A DNA stretch of 64,000 bases. It comes from Diploptera punctata (lineage: Eukaryota; Arthropoda; Insecta; Blattodea; Blaberidae). Shown here in pieces: positions 33,395 through 43,479 of the stretch (position 1 is the first letter of the stretch; the number at the start of each line of letters is the position of its first letter). The position numbers and the translations under genes were made by a program. The notes below the pieces were generated by a model. The model did not search any database, was not told the DNA's origin, and saw only the letters and a program-made list of their open reading frames with translations. Where the stretch lies: the NCBI GenBank assembly GCA_030220185.1, contig JASPKZ010010276.1:222501-286500 (forward strand), read 5' to 3'.

Positions 33395-33850
33395 TTAGTA
33401 AATCATTTGGCATGGTAGATCTGGACTTATTACTGGATAAACTAGAAAAAACTCGCATTCCCAGAATGACACTAGTGAGCAATGGTTCAACTCCTATCTT
33501 CGTTAGGGCCTGCAACTTGTTGTAGGGAATTCTTGGCCCTTCTGCAAAAACGAAGAATTACAACACTCAGTGTTTGGACCTTTGTTTTCATTTAGTTTAT
33601 ACAAATAACATATCTAACTCCCATTACGAACATCATTTATTCGCAGACGACATGCTGATAGATCTAAATTACGTTATTACCAAAATTAATGAGGATATTA
33701 CTTTCCAATGTCTTGGACAGAAAAATATAATTAGAAGTAAAAGATAGAAATTCATTAGACCTATGTTCCATCAGATAATATCTTGAAAATTTAACCTAAA
33801 TAAAGTTTTGTTTATGTCACTGAATGAGGCTAAATCCATTATAGTGAGAC
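33395..33850 (+). mobile_element. CR1/L2-like reverse transcriptase remnant
   Basis: Translation over several frames gives VDLDLLLDKLEKTRIP, then a GILGP / VFGPLF region, LYTNNISNSHYEHHLFADDM and LNYVITKINEDI. The order (VDH..LL.KL, then GSVLGPLLF, then YIND, then FADD) is that of CR1/L2-like RTs. The FADD catalytic motif lies near 33,645-33,656. Stops and indels make it non-functional. Confidence 0.6.
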
Positions 33851-33919
33851 AGTAAAATTCATTCATATAATCACGTAAGAATTTGTCAATAATTTTGTTA
33901 CAATAAACAAAATAGTATA

Positions 33920-35240
33920 GAAACAGTGGCAATGCCCCATTACGAGTTTCATTTCATTACTTGTAATTGGTACCATAATTGATTATTTCATTTAGTATAA
34001 TGATATATGGATTTCATACTAATATCTGCCATTTCTTAAAATTGTATTTTTAACTCCTTCTCACCCCTCCTCCTTAGGGGTGTTATATGTCTTAGATGGG
34101 CTTAAATGCAATCTAGGCTGTCACCAATCAGGCAAGTTCTTTCGAAAATCATAGTGTCAACACTAATCTCGGTCTTTTGGATATTTTATTTTCAAACCCT
34201 TCTCAACCTTTAAGGGTGCTAGAGTCAAATTTGAGGTTAATTGGCATCGGAACCAATTAGCTTAACAATGCAAAAAAACTCTGGATTGTACACTATTAAT
34301 AGTAATATTTTACATATTTTTCAACCCTTCTCACCCCCTAGAGGTAATAGAGTTCAAACGTGATCTTACGCGACATCTGCACATTCTCCAATCACCATGG
34401 CAACCCCAAAAACTATGGATTGAATACTAATCTAGCCCTTGCTGTCATATTTTCACCCATTCTCACCCCCTTTAGGGGTGCTAGGTAAACTGTTGTTTTA
34501 GATGACATTGGGTCTGTAACAAATTAACATAACGAGCCCGAAAATGTTGATGTAGCACTAGTATCAGCCACTTTTTGAAATTTGATTTCTAACTCCTTTT
34601 CTCTTCCTCCTCCTCAGGAGTGCTTGACGTCAAACGTGAGAATAAATTTCATAAATTCTGTCACTAATCAGAAAAGCGTTCCAAAAAACAAAGGTTTCGA
34701 TAGTAATCTAGGAAATTTTGGACATTTTATTTTCCACCCCTTCTCACCCTTCTTCACCTCTATAGGGGTGCTAGGGTGAAACTTGGGTAAGTGCGATTTA
34801 GATTATCACCAATCAGCTTAGCGATTCCAAAAACTGTAGATTCGGATCTAATCTCGATTCAGATTTTATATTAGTTTTCACCCTTTATCACACCCTCGAC
34901 TTTCATAGGGGTGCTAGAGGTCAAATCTGGGAATGTTACCGGGACTGGCACAAATGGGCTTAGAGACCATAAAATTATGAATCCTAACAGTGATATTTTT
35001 CGATCATTTATAGATATCACCCCCTCTCACTCCCTATTAAGTGTTAAGTGTTAAGTGTTAAGTGTCTTTTACCCCAGTGTAAGCTTATGTAGTTTTAAAG
35101 TAAACAGGCCTTTGTATACGAGTAAGGTTGAAATTACAACTGGTATTCTTGAATTACGCTGTATCATATATAGCCTAAGTCGTTTTATACCATTTTTCCA
35201 TTTCAGTACTCTTCTTCCCCCTAGAGGTGCTAGGGTATTT
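33920..35240. repeat. Degenerate ~140-bp tandem repeat, nine units
   Basis: Each unit contains a C-rich segment followed by its complement, for example CACCCCCTTTAGGGGTG at 34,464-34,480. Homologous hairpins start near 34,062, 34,204, 34,331, 34,464, 34,607, 34,755, 34,890, 35,028 and 35,211. Between hairpins a shared AT-rich consensus includes CCAATCAGCTTA, CCAAAAACT.TGGATT and ACTAATCTCG. Unit 8 contains a TTAAGTGTTAAGTG microrepeat. No coding frame is conserved. Confidence 0.85.
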
Positions 35241-35312
35241 AACCCCTTACAGCTAAATTACCAGATTGTAATTATTTATATGTGTATCAAATTTGGTTGA
35301 AATTGCTAACGG

Positions 35313-35496
35313 TGTACACATACACATGTATGTATGTATATATATATATATATATATATATGGTATGATAAGAAAAATAAATGCCTGGACGGGATTCGAA
35401 CCCGGAACTCTGAGTCTGTACCTCAGCGTCATATCCATTAGACCACCAGGCGAATCCAATCCAAACACTTATTGTGTACACATACACATGTATGTA

Positions 35497-35530
<34 letters not shown>

Positions 35531-35950
35531 GGTATGATAAGAAAAATAAATGCCTGGACGGGATTCGAACCCGGAACTCTGAGTCTGTACCTCAGGCGTC
35601 ATATCCATTAGACCACCAGGCGAATCCAATCCAAACACTTATTGTGTACACATACACATGTATGTATGTATATATATATATATATATGGTATGATAAGAA
35701 AAATAAATGCCTGGACGGGATTCGAACCCGGAACTCTGAGTCTGTACCTCAGCGTCATATCCATTACACCACCAGGCGAATCCAATCCAAACACTTATTG
35801 TGTACACATACACATGTATGTATATATATATATATATATATGGTATGATAAGAAAAATAAATGCCTGCACGGGATTCGAACCCGGAACTCTGAGTCTGTA
35901 CCTCAGCGTCATATCCATTACACCACCAGACGAATCCAATCCAAACACTT
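35313..35950 (-). repeat. SINE-4 tRNA-like module in tandem (four units)
   Basis: Four units of about 156-171 bp, each with TGTACACATACACATGTATG, a (TA)n run, ATGGTATGATAAGAAAAATA and a minus-strand tRNA-like module. Module positions: 35,382-35,452, 35,551-35,622, 35,708-35,777 and 35,862-35,932. A fifth, at 36,157-36,226, is separated by body sequence. B-box GGGTTCGAATCCCG and acceptor arms TGCCTGG / CCAGGC are conserved. Units 1-2 have TCTAATGG and the rest TGTAATGG, so there are two lineages within the array. Confidence 0.85.
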
Positions 35951-36079
35951 ATTTGTCTTATATATGTATTATATTCTCCATTATCACTAGATGTCGCAAG
36001 AACTCGGTCTTCACTGCCATCTAGTAGTTGACTATAACAAATAAGCAAATTAAAGATAATATTTTTACCCAATAGCAGT

Positions 36080-36345
36080 GACGCTTTATCGATGTTATAA
36101 TTAAATATTTAACATTGAGGAATGAAAGCTTAATATGGTATGATAAGAAAAATAAATGCCTGGACGGGATTCGAACCCGGAACTCTGAGTCTGTACCTCA
36201 GCGTCATATCCATTACACCACCAGGCGAATCCAATCCAAACACTTATTTTTCTTATATATGTATTATATTCTCCATTATTACTAGATGTCGCGAGAACTC
36301 GGTCTTTTATATATATATATAATATTATATATATATATATATAAT
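36080..36345 (-). mobile_element. SINE-4 unit 5 with body
   Basis: The tRNA-like module (36,157-36,226) is followed by GTATTATATTCTCCATTATT and the ACTAGATGTCGCGAGAACTC body found also at 41,220-41,290 and 35,965-36,010. A (TA)n run (36,308-36,345) follows, then another partial unit (36,346-36,395) with TCGGGATTTGAACTCGAGTC. Confidence 0.7.
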
Positions 36346-36404
36346 ATGAAAAGAAAATTGAATGCTTAAGTCGGGATTTGAACTCGAGTCTTTTTGTGCC
36401 TAAA

Positions 36405-36690
36405 GTTTTATTTTCTTTCTCCACTCGTCTCTAACACATCCACTCCATGCCCTCCAGTCCTCTTGTTCTCATTCCAGTTTTTATTTCTTGCATCCATGAG
36501 TTTCGAGGTCTTCCTTTCCTTCTTCTTCCAAGTGGACGTCATTCCAATGCTTTTTGGGTAACCTTTCTTCTTGCGTTCGTCGTACATGCCCATGCCAATC
36601 TAATTGCTTATATCTTATATAGTATACTATTGAATATCTAATATTATTTTTTCTCGTATAACAATGTTCCTTATTTTTTTTAATTTTCAA
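36405..36690 (-). mobile_element. RTE-like 3' end (family D type)
   Basis: The minus-strand frames give RYKQLDWHGHVRRTQEERLP, then KKHWNDVHLEEEGKEDLETH and GCKK, with MDARNKNWNENK in another frame. This is the 'L.W.GHV.RM...RLPK..LeW.P.grRkkGRP' terminus. Only the last ~285 bp remains. Confidence 0.6.
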
Positions 36691-36783
36691 CATCTTACTA
36701 CTACTACTACTACTAATAATAATAATAATATGAAACGTACATTTATTTTGTCGTTCTATATGTATGTATTCGCTTTCTTCACA

Positions 36784-37047
36784 GGAGACATTCCGGAAGG
36801 ACCTGGCATAGAATTATCGGACATAATTTCAGAAAGGGATACTGCACTTATTAAAAAACATTTGCACACACCTGCTAAATACAGCACACTCACTGCCGTA
36901 GACTCAATACGTAGCACTTATTTAATTTTATTGAACAAAACGCTTTATCAATACTTGAGCACTCAACTCTTACAGGAAAAAAACAAGAACTTGTATTGTA
37001 ATACCGTGAATAATGCTGACGTAGGATTCCCCGACAGACACGTGTAA
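36784..37047 (+). CDS. Candidate exon or unknown ORF
   Basis: After a pyrimidine-rich TTCGCTTTCTTCACAG acceptor-like site the frame stays open for 88 codons to a stop at 37,045-37,047. It begins DIPEGPGIELSDIISERDTA and continues LHTPAKYSTLTAVDSIRSTY and LLNKTLYQYLSTQLLQ. The composition looks more protein-like than the surrounding AT-rich frames. I do not recognise a family and see no clear partner exon. It may be a terminal exon, an unknown mobile-element frame or chance. Confidence 0.22.
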   Translation, partial: GDIPEGPGIELSDIISERDTALIKKHLHTPAKYSTLTAVDSIRSTYLILLNKTLYQYLSTQLLQEKNKNLYCNTVNNADVGFPDRHV

Positions 37048-38080
37048 TATAAACAATGACGCGCCAGCATTTTAAATGAAGGTCGAGCGAAGGGAAGGGA
37101 TGCTGTAGTGTTTTGCTTCGTAGACATCTGATATTTAGTACAGTTCCCTCCCCCACTAGGCAATGTTCCCTCCAGCCACGCACAAGACGGCTACAGTTTG
37201 CAGATTTGGACTATAGGAAATAATTTTCGACGTGGTTTGTCATTTGACAAACGTTTGAGTATTAACTGCACTTTATACTCGTAGAGGCATACATATTTTT
37301 GAAGAACTTTATGGGCTGTCAATCATGAAATGTTGAGTTGAGGACTGGCAACACTAATGGATTGCCCGGGGCTTCTTGCAAATACCTCGCACAGCTCTTT
37401 AACCTGTTAATTCGAAACGAAAAGCCTTTCACTACTCTATTTATTTCAAGTTTATATATGTTATTATTTATATGTGGTAAATATCTTTTAATAGATCTTA
37501 TATATAAATAAATACTACTCTTTCTAGATTAATAAGTTATTATATACATACATATATATATATTTATTTATTTCTTTATTTATTTATATAACAACGTATT
37601 GTACTTGCGCAAAATTTTAGATTTTTAATCCATTTTTAGAAAATTTTGTGTATCAAACTATCCTCCATATTAAACTTAAAACAATCTATTTTTAATGAAT
37701 ACGTTCCAAGCTTTTTCTAAAACACATCATGTCTCTTTAAGTTTATTCATCCCTTGGTATATGCTCCTTCGTATTGGTGATTCTCGCTGGTACAACATTC
37801 ATAAAGTTGGGATATTTCTAAATTGCACGTTTCTGGATTTTCGCTGCACTCCTTTTACGGATTTTAACTCCGCTAGCCACAAACAACACATAACTTTTTC
37901 CTGAGGAGACACCATTTTCTGTTTATTGAGCTCACTAGCGTCACTACATACTCATTGTCCAATATTACTAAACTTTGATAGTTAAAGTTAGATCTCCTTT
38001 AATAACGAGGATAAAATATAGTGTAGTTTTTAGTTCATAGAGGGATGAAGTTTTTATACATCAATTGTGGACACGGTATA
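37048..38080. other. No gene recognised
   Basis: 37,050-37,220 is relatively G+C-rich and may be untranslated sequence of the candidate frame before it. The rest is AT-rich with a TTTATTTATTTATTT run at 37,561-37,586. Confidence 0.4.
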
Positions 38081-38082
38081 TA

Positions 38083-38835
38083 CAGGATGTTGCAAAAAAC
38101 ACCGACAACGGAGGTGAGGTAATATATTGAGACATGTTGATCATATTTTAATAATGCACCCATGTCCGGAAATTATTCGTTTTCACACTATGACTAATTA
38201 AGTAGATATCAATATCAGTTACTTCGACGTATTTGAAGACTCATTACTTGACAACACCTGGCAGGTACGGAACCTGTGATACGTGGCTTCGCAACGGAAT
38301 GTGTCTGCAACTGAATGATCTCCAGTTCACTTCGATGCCAATGTGACGAGACATTTGGATACCACGTGTCCCATGACCTCCGAGATTATCTGATCTTAAC
38401 CCTCTCGAATAATTCTTATGGGTCGACGTGAAACAGTCTTTCAGACTCCAATATTTTCACGTATGGATCTTATAGCCCGAATCCGCGCTGCTACAGAAAT
38501 AATTCAAACGAGGCCAGACGTATTTGTACGTGTGCGCAAATCACTGCACCGCTCATGTATGCTCTGCAATGAGATGGGAAGTGGATATTTTGAAAATTTG
38601 ATGTGACTGTGACAGTATTGTCAAGTATTGACTCTTGAAATCCAACTAAAGGAATTCTTGAGACATGGTTAACTACTCATAGTATGTAAACGCGTCAACG
38701 GAACTCTTGAGAAGTAGGTTAATCATAGTGTAAAAACGCGTAATTTCCGGACATGGGTACCTTATTAAAAATTGATCAACATATCTCAATATACCAACTC
38801 TCCTTCGTTAACGGTGTTTTTTTTGCAACGCCCTG
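38083..38835 (+). mobile_element. Tc1/mariner-type deletion derivative, ~100-bp TIRs
   Basis: It is bounded by TA and starts CAGGATGTTGCAAAAAACAC. The right end is the complement, GTGTTTTTTTTGCAACGCCC then TG. TIR similarity runs about 95 bp, to CCATGTCCGGAAATTA on both sides. The + strand frame at 38,418-38,606 (after a frame break) reads MGRRETVFQTPIFSRMDLIA, RIRAATEIIQTRPDVFVRVR and GYFENLM, the C-terminal end of a Tc1/mariner-type transposase. The first two catalytic aspartates are deleted. Confidence 0.8.

Positions 38836-38837
<2 letters not shown>

Positions 38838-38876
<39 letters not shown>
38838..38876. repeat. (TA)n microsatellite
   Basis: It directly follows the mariner right end, which inserts at TA. 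Similar runs abut the elements at 39,517 and 42,027. Confidence 0.9.
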
Positions 38877-38879
<3 letters not shown>

Positions 38880-38880
<1 letters not shown>

Positions 38881-39515
38881 CTAAGAGGGAGGAAAGCCTC
38901 TAATTTCTTTAAATTCTAAGACTTAGAGGAAACGATCTGCACATCTTCCTAGTGTCCAATCCCACCTTCACGAGGTGCAGCTGTTAGTATCCATATAACT
39001 TATACGTATAACTTATTGGTTATCGGACGGGATGGGCTACTCACCAATCGCACTGGTCAGCATGGTGAGATACTGACCGATATGGTATTACTTCCACTTC
39101 CATACCACATCTCTTTTTATCTTTCCTATCCAGTCTCTCTGGACTTGGAATGAACACTTGTTGTTTTCCGACCCTGATGGTATTACAGTATTCGAGGCCT
39201 AGGGGGTCATTTCATCTTATCTTTTCTGTAAAATTCTTCCTTATTAAGGGCAGATCAGGGTGTTAGCTGTAGTGAAAGCAACTGATCTAAGGATGGACAC
39301 CTTAAAAAACCTGGTCCTCCAGGTTGGGAGTTGATGCGGTAGGCCAGCTCCCTCCCATCAGAAAAAAATACAATGCTAAAAAACCAAATAGAGATAAGCC
39401 GGTCGGATTAAAAGGAAGACGAATCAAGCTACGGAAAATAACTCTGCTAATTGGAACATGGAATGTACAAGGCGTAAGAAGTAAAATGGAAGAGATTCTT
39501 AAACAGATATAAAAT

Positions 39516-39516
<1 letters not shown>
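38880..39516 (+). mobile_element. RTE-like 5' UTR and start of ORF
   Basis: A long leader contains GGTCCTCCAGGTTGGGAGTT and GCGGTAGGCCAGCTCCCTCC. The frame at 39,324-39,512 ends KLRKITLLIGTWNVQGVRSK, then MEEILKQI and a stop. 'IGTWNVQGVRSK' is the start of an AP-type endonuclease. The rest of the endonuclease and all RT are missing, the reverse of the usual 5' truncation, so this is an internally or 3'-deleted copy. Confidence 0.6.
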
Positions 39517-39552
<36 letters not shown>

Positions 39553-39559
39553 TATAGGC

Positions 39560-40500
39560 CTAGAAACTACAAAACTGCAAGCATCATCTTTACGCCGACG
39601 ACCTACAGATTTACACACACTTTAGGCCTGACGAAATTAATGAATATATTGACAAAGTAAACACTGACCTCAGGCATATATCTTTATGGTCCAGACAATA
39701 TGGGCTGAAACTAAATGTAAACAAAACGCAAGCAATAATTATCGGACATCCAAGGCTATTACACTCCATAAACAATGACAATATGCCGGCTGTCATATTA
39801 GATAATGAACAAATTCCTTATACCGACGTCGTTAAAAACTTGGGATTTTACTTAGATTCTAATTTAAATTGGCATGTGCAAGTAAAACAAACATCTAAAA
39901 GGATCTTCTCCATAATGCATTCCCTAAAGCGACTTAAACATTTTCTTTCTACAACTCTTAAAAGAATTTTAATCCAAACTTTAGCGATGCCGCATTTTGA
40001 CTACTGTGACGTTCTACTAACTGACATAAGTGATGGATTGTCGGACAAACTGCAGTGTGTCCATAATATGTGTATCAGATTCATATCTAATGCTCGAAAA
40101 TACGATCACATTTCTCCATTATTCCACGAATTGTCATGGCTACATCTAAAAGAGAGAAGAAAATCTCACTGTCTAATTCTCCTATTTAAGATCCTACATA
40201 CCTCGATTCCCAATTATTTTATCATCCCGTTTTCCAGTATCTATCCTCAAACCATAACTTAAACACAAGATCACAACATAGTCTCTTACTTAATATACCG
40301 CAACATAGGACATCACATCACTCCATGTCATATACATCTCCACTTCTCGCAACTGGAATTCCCTACCACAAGAAATAAGGGGCTGCCGGACATTGGCATC
40401 TTTTAAAAGAAATCTAAATTTATATTTGCTCTAAACTCGACTTCACTATTATCCAGTGTAAGATATATATATTAATTGGTGTTTCCCGTATAATGTATCA

Positions 40501-40545
<45 letters not shown>

Positions 40546-40732
40546 CGTATCATTATTGTTATTACCCTATAAAATGTTGTTTGTACATGACATTTACATT
40601 GCTACATTTATTGTATCTTTAACTGTTTATAATTAGTATAGTGTATATCTATATTTGTCAAATATTTATTTGTATTTGTGCTGGTTGAGTGGAAGAGAGG
40701 GCCTTATGGCCTTAACTCTGCCAGAATAAATA

Positions 40733-40772
<40 letters not shown>

Positions 40773-40790
40773 TTATTATTATTAAATGTC
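39560..40790 (+). mobile_element. CR1/L2-like non-LTR retrotransposon, 5' truncated
   Basis: An open frame runs from about 39,570 to 40,262. It has the RT catalytic YADD at 39,591-39,602 (HLYADDLQIY), KLNVNKTQAIIIG, VVKNLGFYLDSNLNW, then the thumb-like LKRILIQTLAMPHFDYCDVL and HISPLFHELSWLHLKERRKS. A frameshift near 40,253 precedes the remaining C-terminus (LLNIPQHRTS, then GCRTLASFKRNLNLY). The 3' UTR ends GCCAGAATAAATAAAG followed by a (TAT)n tail (40,736-40,785), with another (ATT)n tract at 40,502-40,545. It is cut 5' at a (TA)n run. Confidence 0.8.
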
Positions 40791-40928
40791 ATAACTTTTG
40801 TTTTCTCCGTAGATATGTTCAAGCCACATTCTTCTGTAATTTTGTTAAGTCCATACATATCTTCCTACTTTGCAATTATTATTTGGTCATCTGCAATCAA
40901 TAAGATGTTTAATTTTGTATTTCCTTTT

Positions 40929-40959
<31 letters not shown>

Positions 40960-41176
40960 ACGCACACGCACACGCACACGCACACGCACACGCACACGCA
41001 CACGCACACGCACACGCACACGCACACGCACACGCACACGCACACGCACACGCACACGCACACGCACACGAACACGCACACGCACACGCACACGCACACG
41101 CACACGCACACGCGCACGCGCACGCGCACGCGCGCACGCACACACACACACACACACCACACACACACACACATAT
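40929..41176. repeat. (CACACG)n long microsatellite, about 245 bp
   Basis: CA dinucleotides become a hexamer CACACG repeated over 20 times (40,945-41,110) with one AACACG variant at ~41,071. The tract then passes into GCGCACGC and back to CA and TA tracts. The alternating purine-pyrimidine pattern is unbroken over most of its length. His/Thr-only and Val/Cys-only frames are artefacts. Confidence 0.95.
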
Positions 41177-41194
41177 ATATATATATTTTTAATT

Positions 41195-41400
41195 TGCTTA
41201 CTTGTTATAGTCAGCTGCTAGATGGCAGTGAAGACCGAGTTCTCGCGACATCTAGTAATAATGGAGAGTATAATACATATATAAGAAAAATATGTGTTTG
41301 AATTGGATTCGCCTGGTGGTGTAACGGATAACACGCTGAGGTACAGACTCAGAGTTCCGGGTTCGAATCCCGTCCAGGCATTTATTTTTCTTATCATACC
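41195..41400 (+). mobile_element. SINE-4 with an intact cloverleaf
   Basis: The body (TCAGCTGCTAGATGGCAGTG) leads into a 70-nt module at 41,311-41,380. It can form an acceptor arm GCCTGG/CCAGGC, a D stem GTGT/ACAC, an anticodon stem CTGAG/CTCAG around GTACAGA, and a T arm CCGGGTTCGAATCCCG. Layout is Arg-tRNA-like, but the loop would place ACA at the anticodon. Being followed by repeat body at both ends, it is a SINE head and not a confirmed tRNA gene. Confidence 0.75.
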
Positions 41401-41412
41401 ATATACCCTATA

Positions 41413-41475
<63 letters not shown>

Positions 41476-41493
41476 ATATATATACATACATAT
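41401..41493. repeat. (TA)n/(TG)n microsatellite
   Basis: An 80-bp alternating TA tract with a TGTGTGTGTGTG island at 41,461-41,474. Confidence 0.9.
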
Positions 41494-42023
41494 ATAGGGT
41501 GTAAAAAAATTCCATATACAAACTTTGAGAGTTTGTAGAGGAGATAAAACAAAACTCATTTGTTATGTGAAAAAAAAATACAGATTCTCCCATTCTCCGC
41601 TAAGATTTCCTTTAGACCATCGTTCACTGTAGTTTTGACTGCTTCATATACAACATATTGGTATTAGTCGATATTGGAAGGTTATCATTACTGCCAGTAG
41701 TGTCCACGTCACTTACAGTAATTATTTACGCAACATCCACAATAGCCATGTCTGGTAGTTTGTGAATCCTAAGGCAACTCGAGTATTCCACCATCAACAC
41801 AGATTTACCATAAATGTGTGGGCTGGTATTGTTCACGACCATCTGATCGGGCTGTATATTCTGACTAACCGATTTGGTGGACGAAATCACTTTATCTTTC
41901 TTCGTGAAATCATACACCCAACAAGGATCCCTAGGGGGGAAACGGAAACCTGTCAATTATTTTTAAATAACGAAAGAGTTTTGTTTTATCTCCTCTAAAA
42001 TGTATATGGATTTTTTACACCCC

Positions 42024-42026
<3 letters not shown>
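41494..42026 (+). mobile_element. Tc1/mariner-type deletion derivative
   Basis: The left end AGGGTGTAAAAAAATTCCAT and, further in, GAGGAGATAAAACAAAACTC are mirrored by GAGTTTTGTTTTATCTCCTC and ATGGATTTTTTACACCCC, giving a TIR of about 65 bp next to TA. The + strand frame at 41,762-41,998 includes NPKATRVFHHQHRFTINVWA, GIVHDHLIGLYILTNRF and FLREIIHPTR. This is the mid-region of a mariner/Tc1 transposase just after the second catalytic Asp region. Large parts are deleted. Confidence 0.8.
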
Positions 42027-42063
<37 letters not shown>

Positions 42064-42380
42064 CCATTATGCTGTGGTCTCGAGGTAGCGTGCTGCCTTG
42101 TCACGCAGCGGGCCCGGGTTCGATCCCCGGTAGGGGCAGTTTTTCTGGGTGAGGTTTTTATCGGGATTTTTCCTAACCTGTAAGACAGATGTAAGGAAAA
42201 CTTCTTTAAGGCCCAAACGGTCCCCGAAATCATATGGCCATCATTATCATCCTTCACCGGTGTGGAAAGCAACGGGAAGCTACCGCACCTACAATTCCCT
42301 AATAAAGCTGCAAGCATAGCATGAAAATGCTATGATTGCAGTTAAGGACCTGCCTTCGGGCAGAATTACTATGGGTGGAT
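42064..42380 (+). mobile_element. SINE-1, nearly full length
   Basis: Head GCTGTGGTCTCGAGGTAGCG, B-box GGTTCGATCCCC, body, and both hairpins without a mismatch (42,315-42,334 GAAA loop; 42,350-42,363 TTCG loop). The tail is ATGGGTGGAT. It begins directly after a (TA)n run (42,027-42,059). Confidence 0.88.
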
Positions 42381-42429
42381 ATTTTAAACAACAGAAGAAA
42401 TTAGAACTGTGTTTAAAACAGGGGTGTAG

Positions 42430-43250
42430 CCATTCCCAAACACTTTTTAATATACATTTAGACGACATTTTTGATTAATAGAAACAATTAGTTCATAAGA
42501 AATTAAACATTGGACGAAATAAAATATTGAATGCATTTTGTTTTGCAGATGATATAGTATTAATTTTTGACAGAGAGATCAGGATAGAAAAAACAGTGTA
42601 TCAATAAAATAATATATGTAAGAAATATAGTATGACAATTTCAAAATCAAAAACTAAAGTAATGGTGTTCCATGGAAAGTACTCAGTTCGAACAAAAATA
42701 GTCATAGAAAATAACGTGTTGGAACAGGTTTCACACTTCCAGTATTTGGACTGCGATATAACGTATGAAGACGAACAAGATATAAATAACAACATACAGA
42801 AATTTCAACATATTTGTGAGTCAATCAGACGAACACTGAGGAACAACGTAAGAAAGGATACGCAGCTAAGATTTTACTCAACGATGGCACTACCAGTGGC
42901 GATGTATGGAAGTTAGGCCTGGATCGTCAAGGAAAAAGGAAAAAAAGTAAATTTCAGGGAGCGGAAATGAGATTCCTAAGGGCTCTAAAAGGTTGTACAA
43001 GAGAAGAACACATTAGAAATGAGAATATTAGAGAAGAACTAAAATTACAACCACTTCTTCAACAAATAGAAGGACACAGGAATAATTGGATAGAACATCT
43101 ACAAAAGAATGATAGAGGATAGGATACCAAAGATGGCACTGATGTATAAACCTGGAGGATGAAGATCGATGGGAAGACCAAGAAAGCGCTGGGCTGAACA
43201 GATGTGAGATCGGAACAGGCAAAGTCCCAATCCGCGAAGGATGATGGTGA
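42430..43250 (+). mobile_element. RTE-like family B RT C-terminal part
   Basis: FADDIVLIF (RT catalytic motif, about 42,545-42,572) is followed after a stop by the 42,632-42,916 frame. That frame holds MTISKSKTKVMVFHGKYSV, VLEQVSHFQYLDCDITYED, RKDTQLRFYSTMALPVAMYG and a stop. Then come EMRFLRALKGCTREEHIRNE, NIREELKLQPLLQQIEGHRN and SMGRPRKRWAEQM, before a GGATGATGGTGA tail. Five-prime truncated, with three or more lesions. Confidence 0.75.
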
Positions 43251-43479
43251 TATTTTAAGCTCCTCTGAGATGTGCAAATAAGCTAAGCAAGCACAATCTC
43301 ATTAAGATGTTTCATGAAGAAGAAGAGGATGGAACGTCAAGTGTTACTATTACTAGACGGTGGCCATTTAGCCCGGAAGACTACTTCAACACGAATCAGA
43401 AAAACATGTGAAGATTTCACTTGTAAGGAATACATTTTGACACACCATGACACACCCTACATTATCATTATCATAAGTA

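Noticed and set aside
35382..35452. Functional tRNA gene
   Set aside because: The module repeats in five adjacent units, is embedded in SINE body, has a T-stem mismatch and a weak D stem, so a SINE head is more likely.
35253..36424. Several overlapping 60-130-codon frames on both strands
   Set aside because: They are translations of the tandem SINE-4/tRNA-like units and (TA)n spacers; they repeat with the array.
40870..41301. Long His/Thr, Val/Arg and Cys/Val open frames
   Set aside because: They are translations of the (CACACG)n/(CA)n tract on both strands and not proteins.
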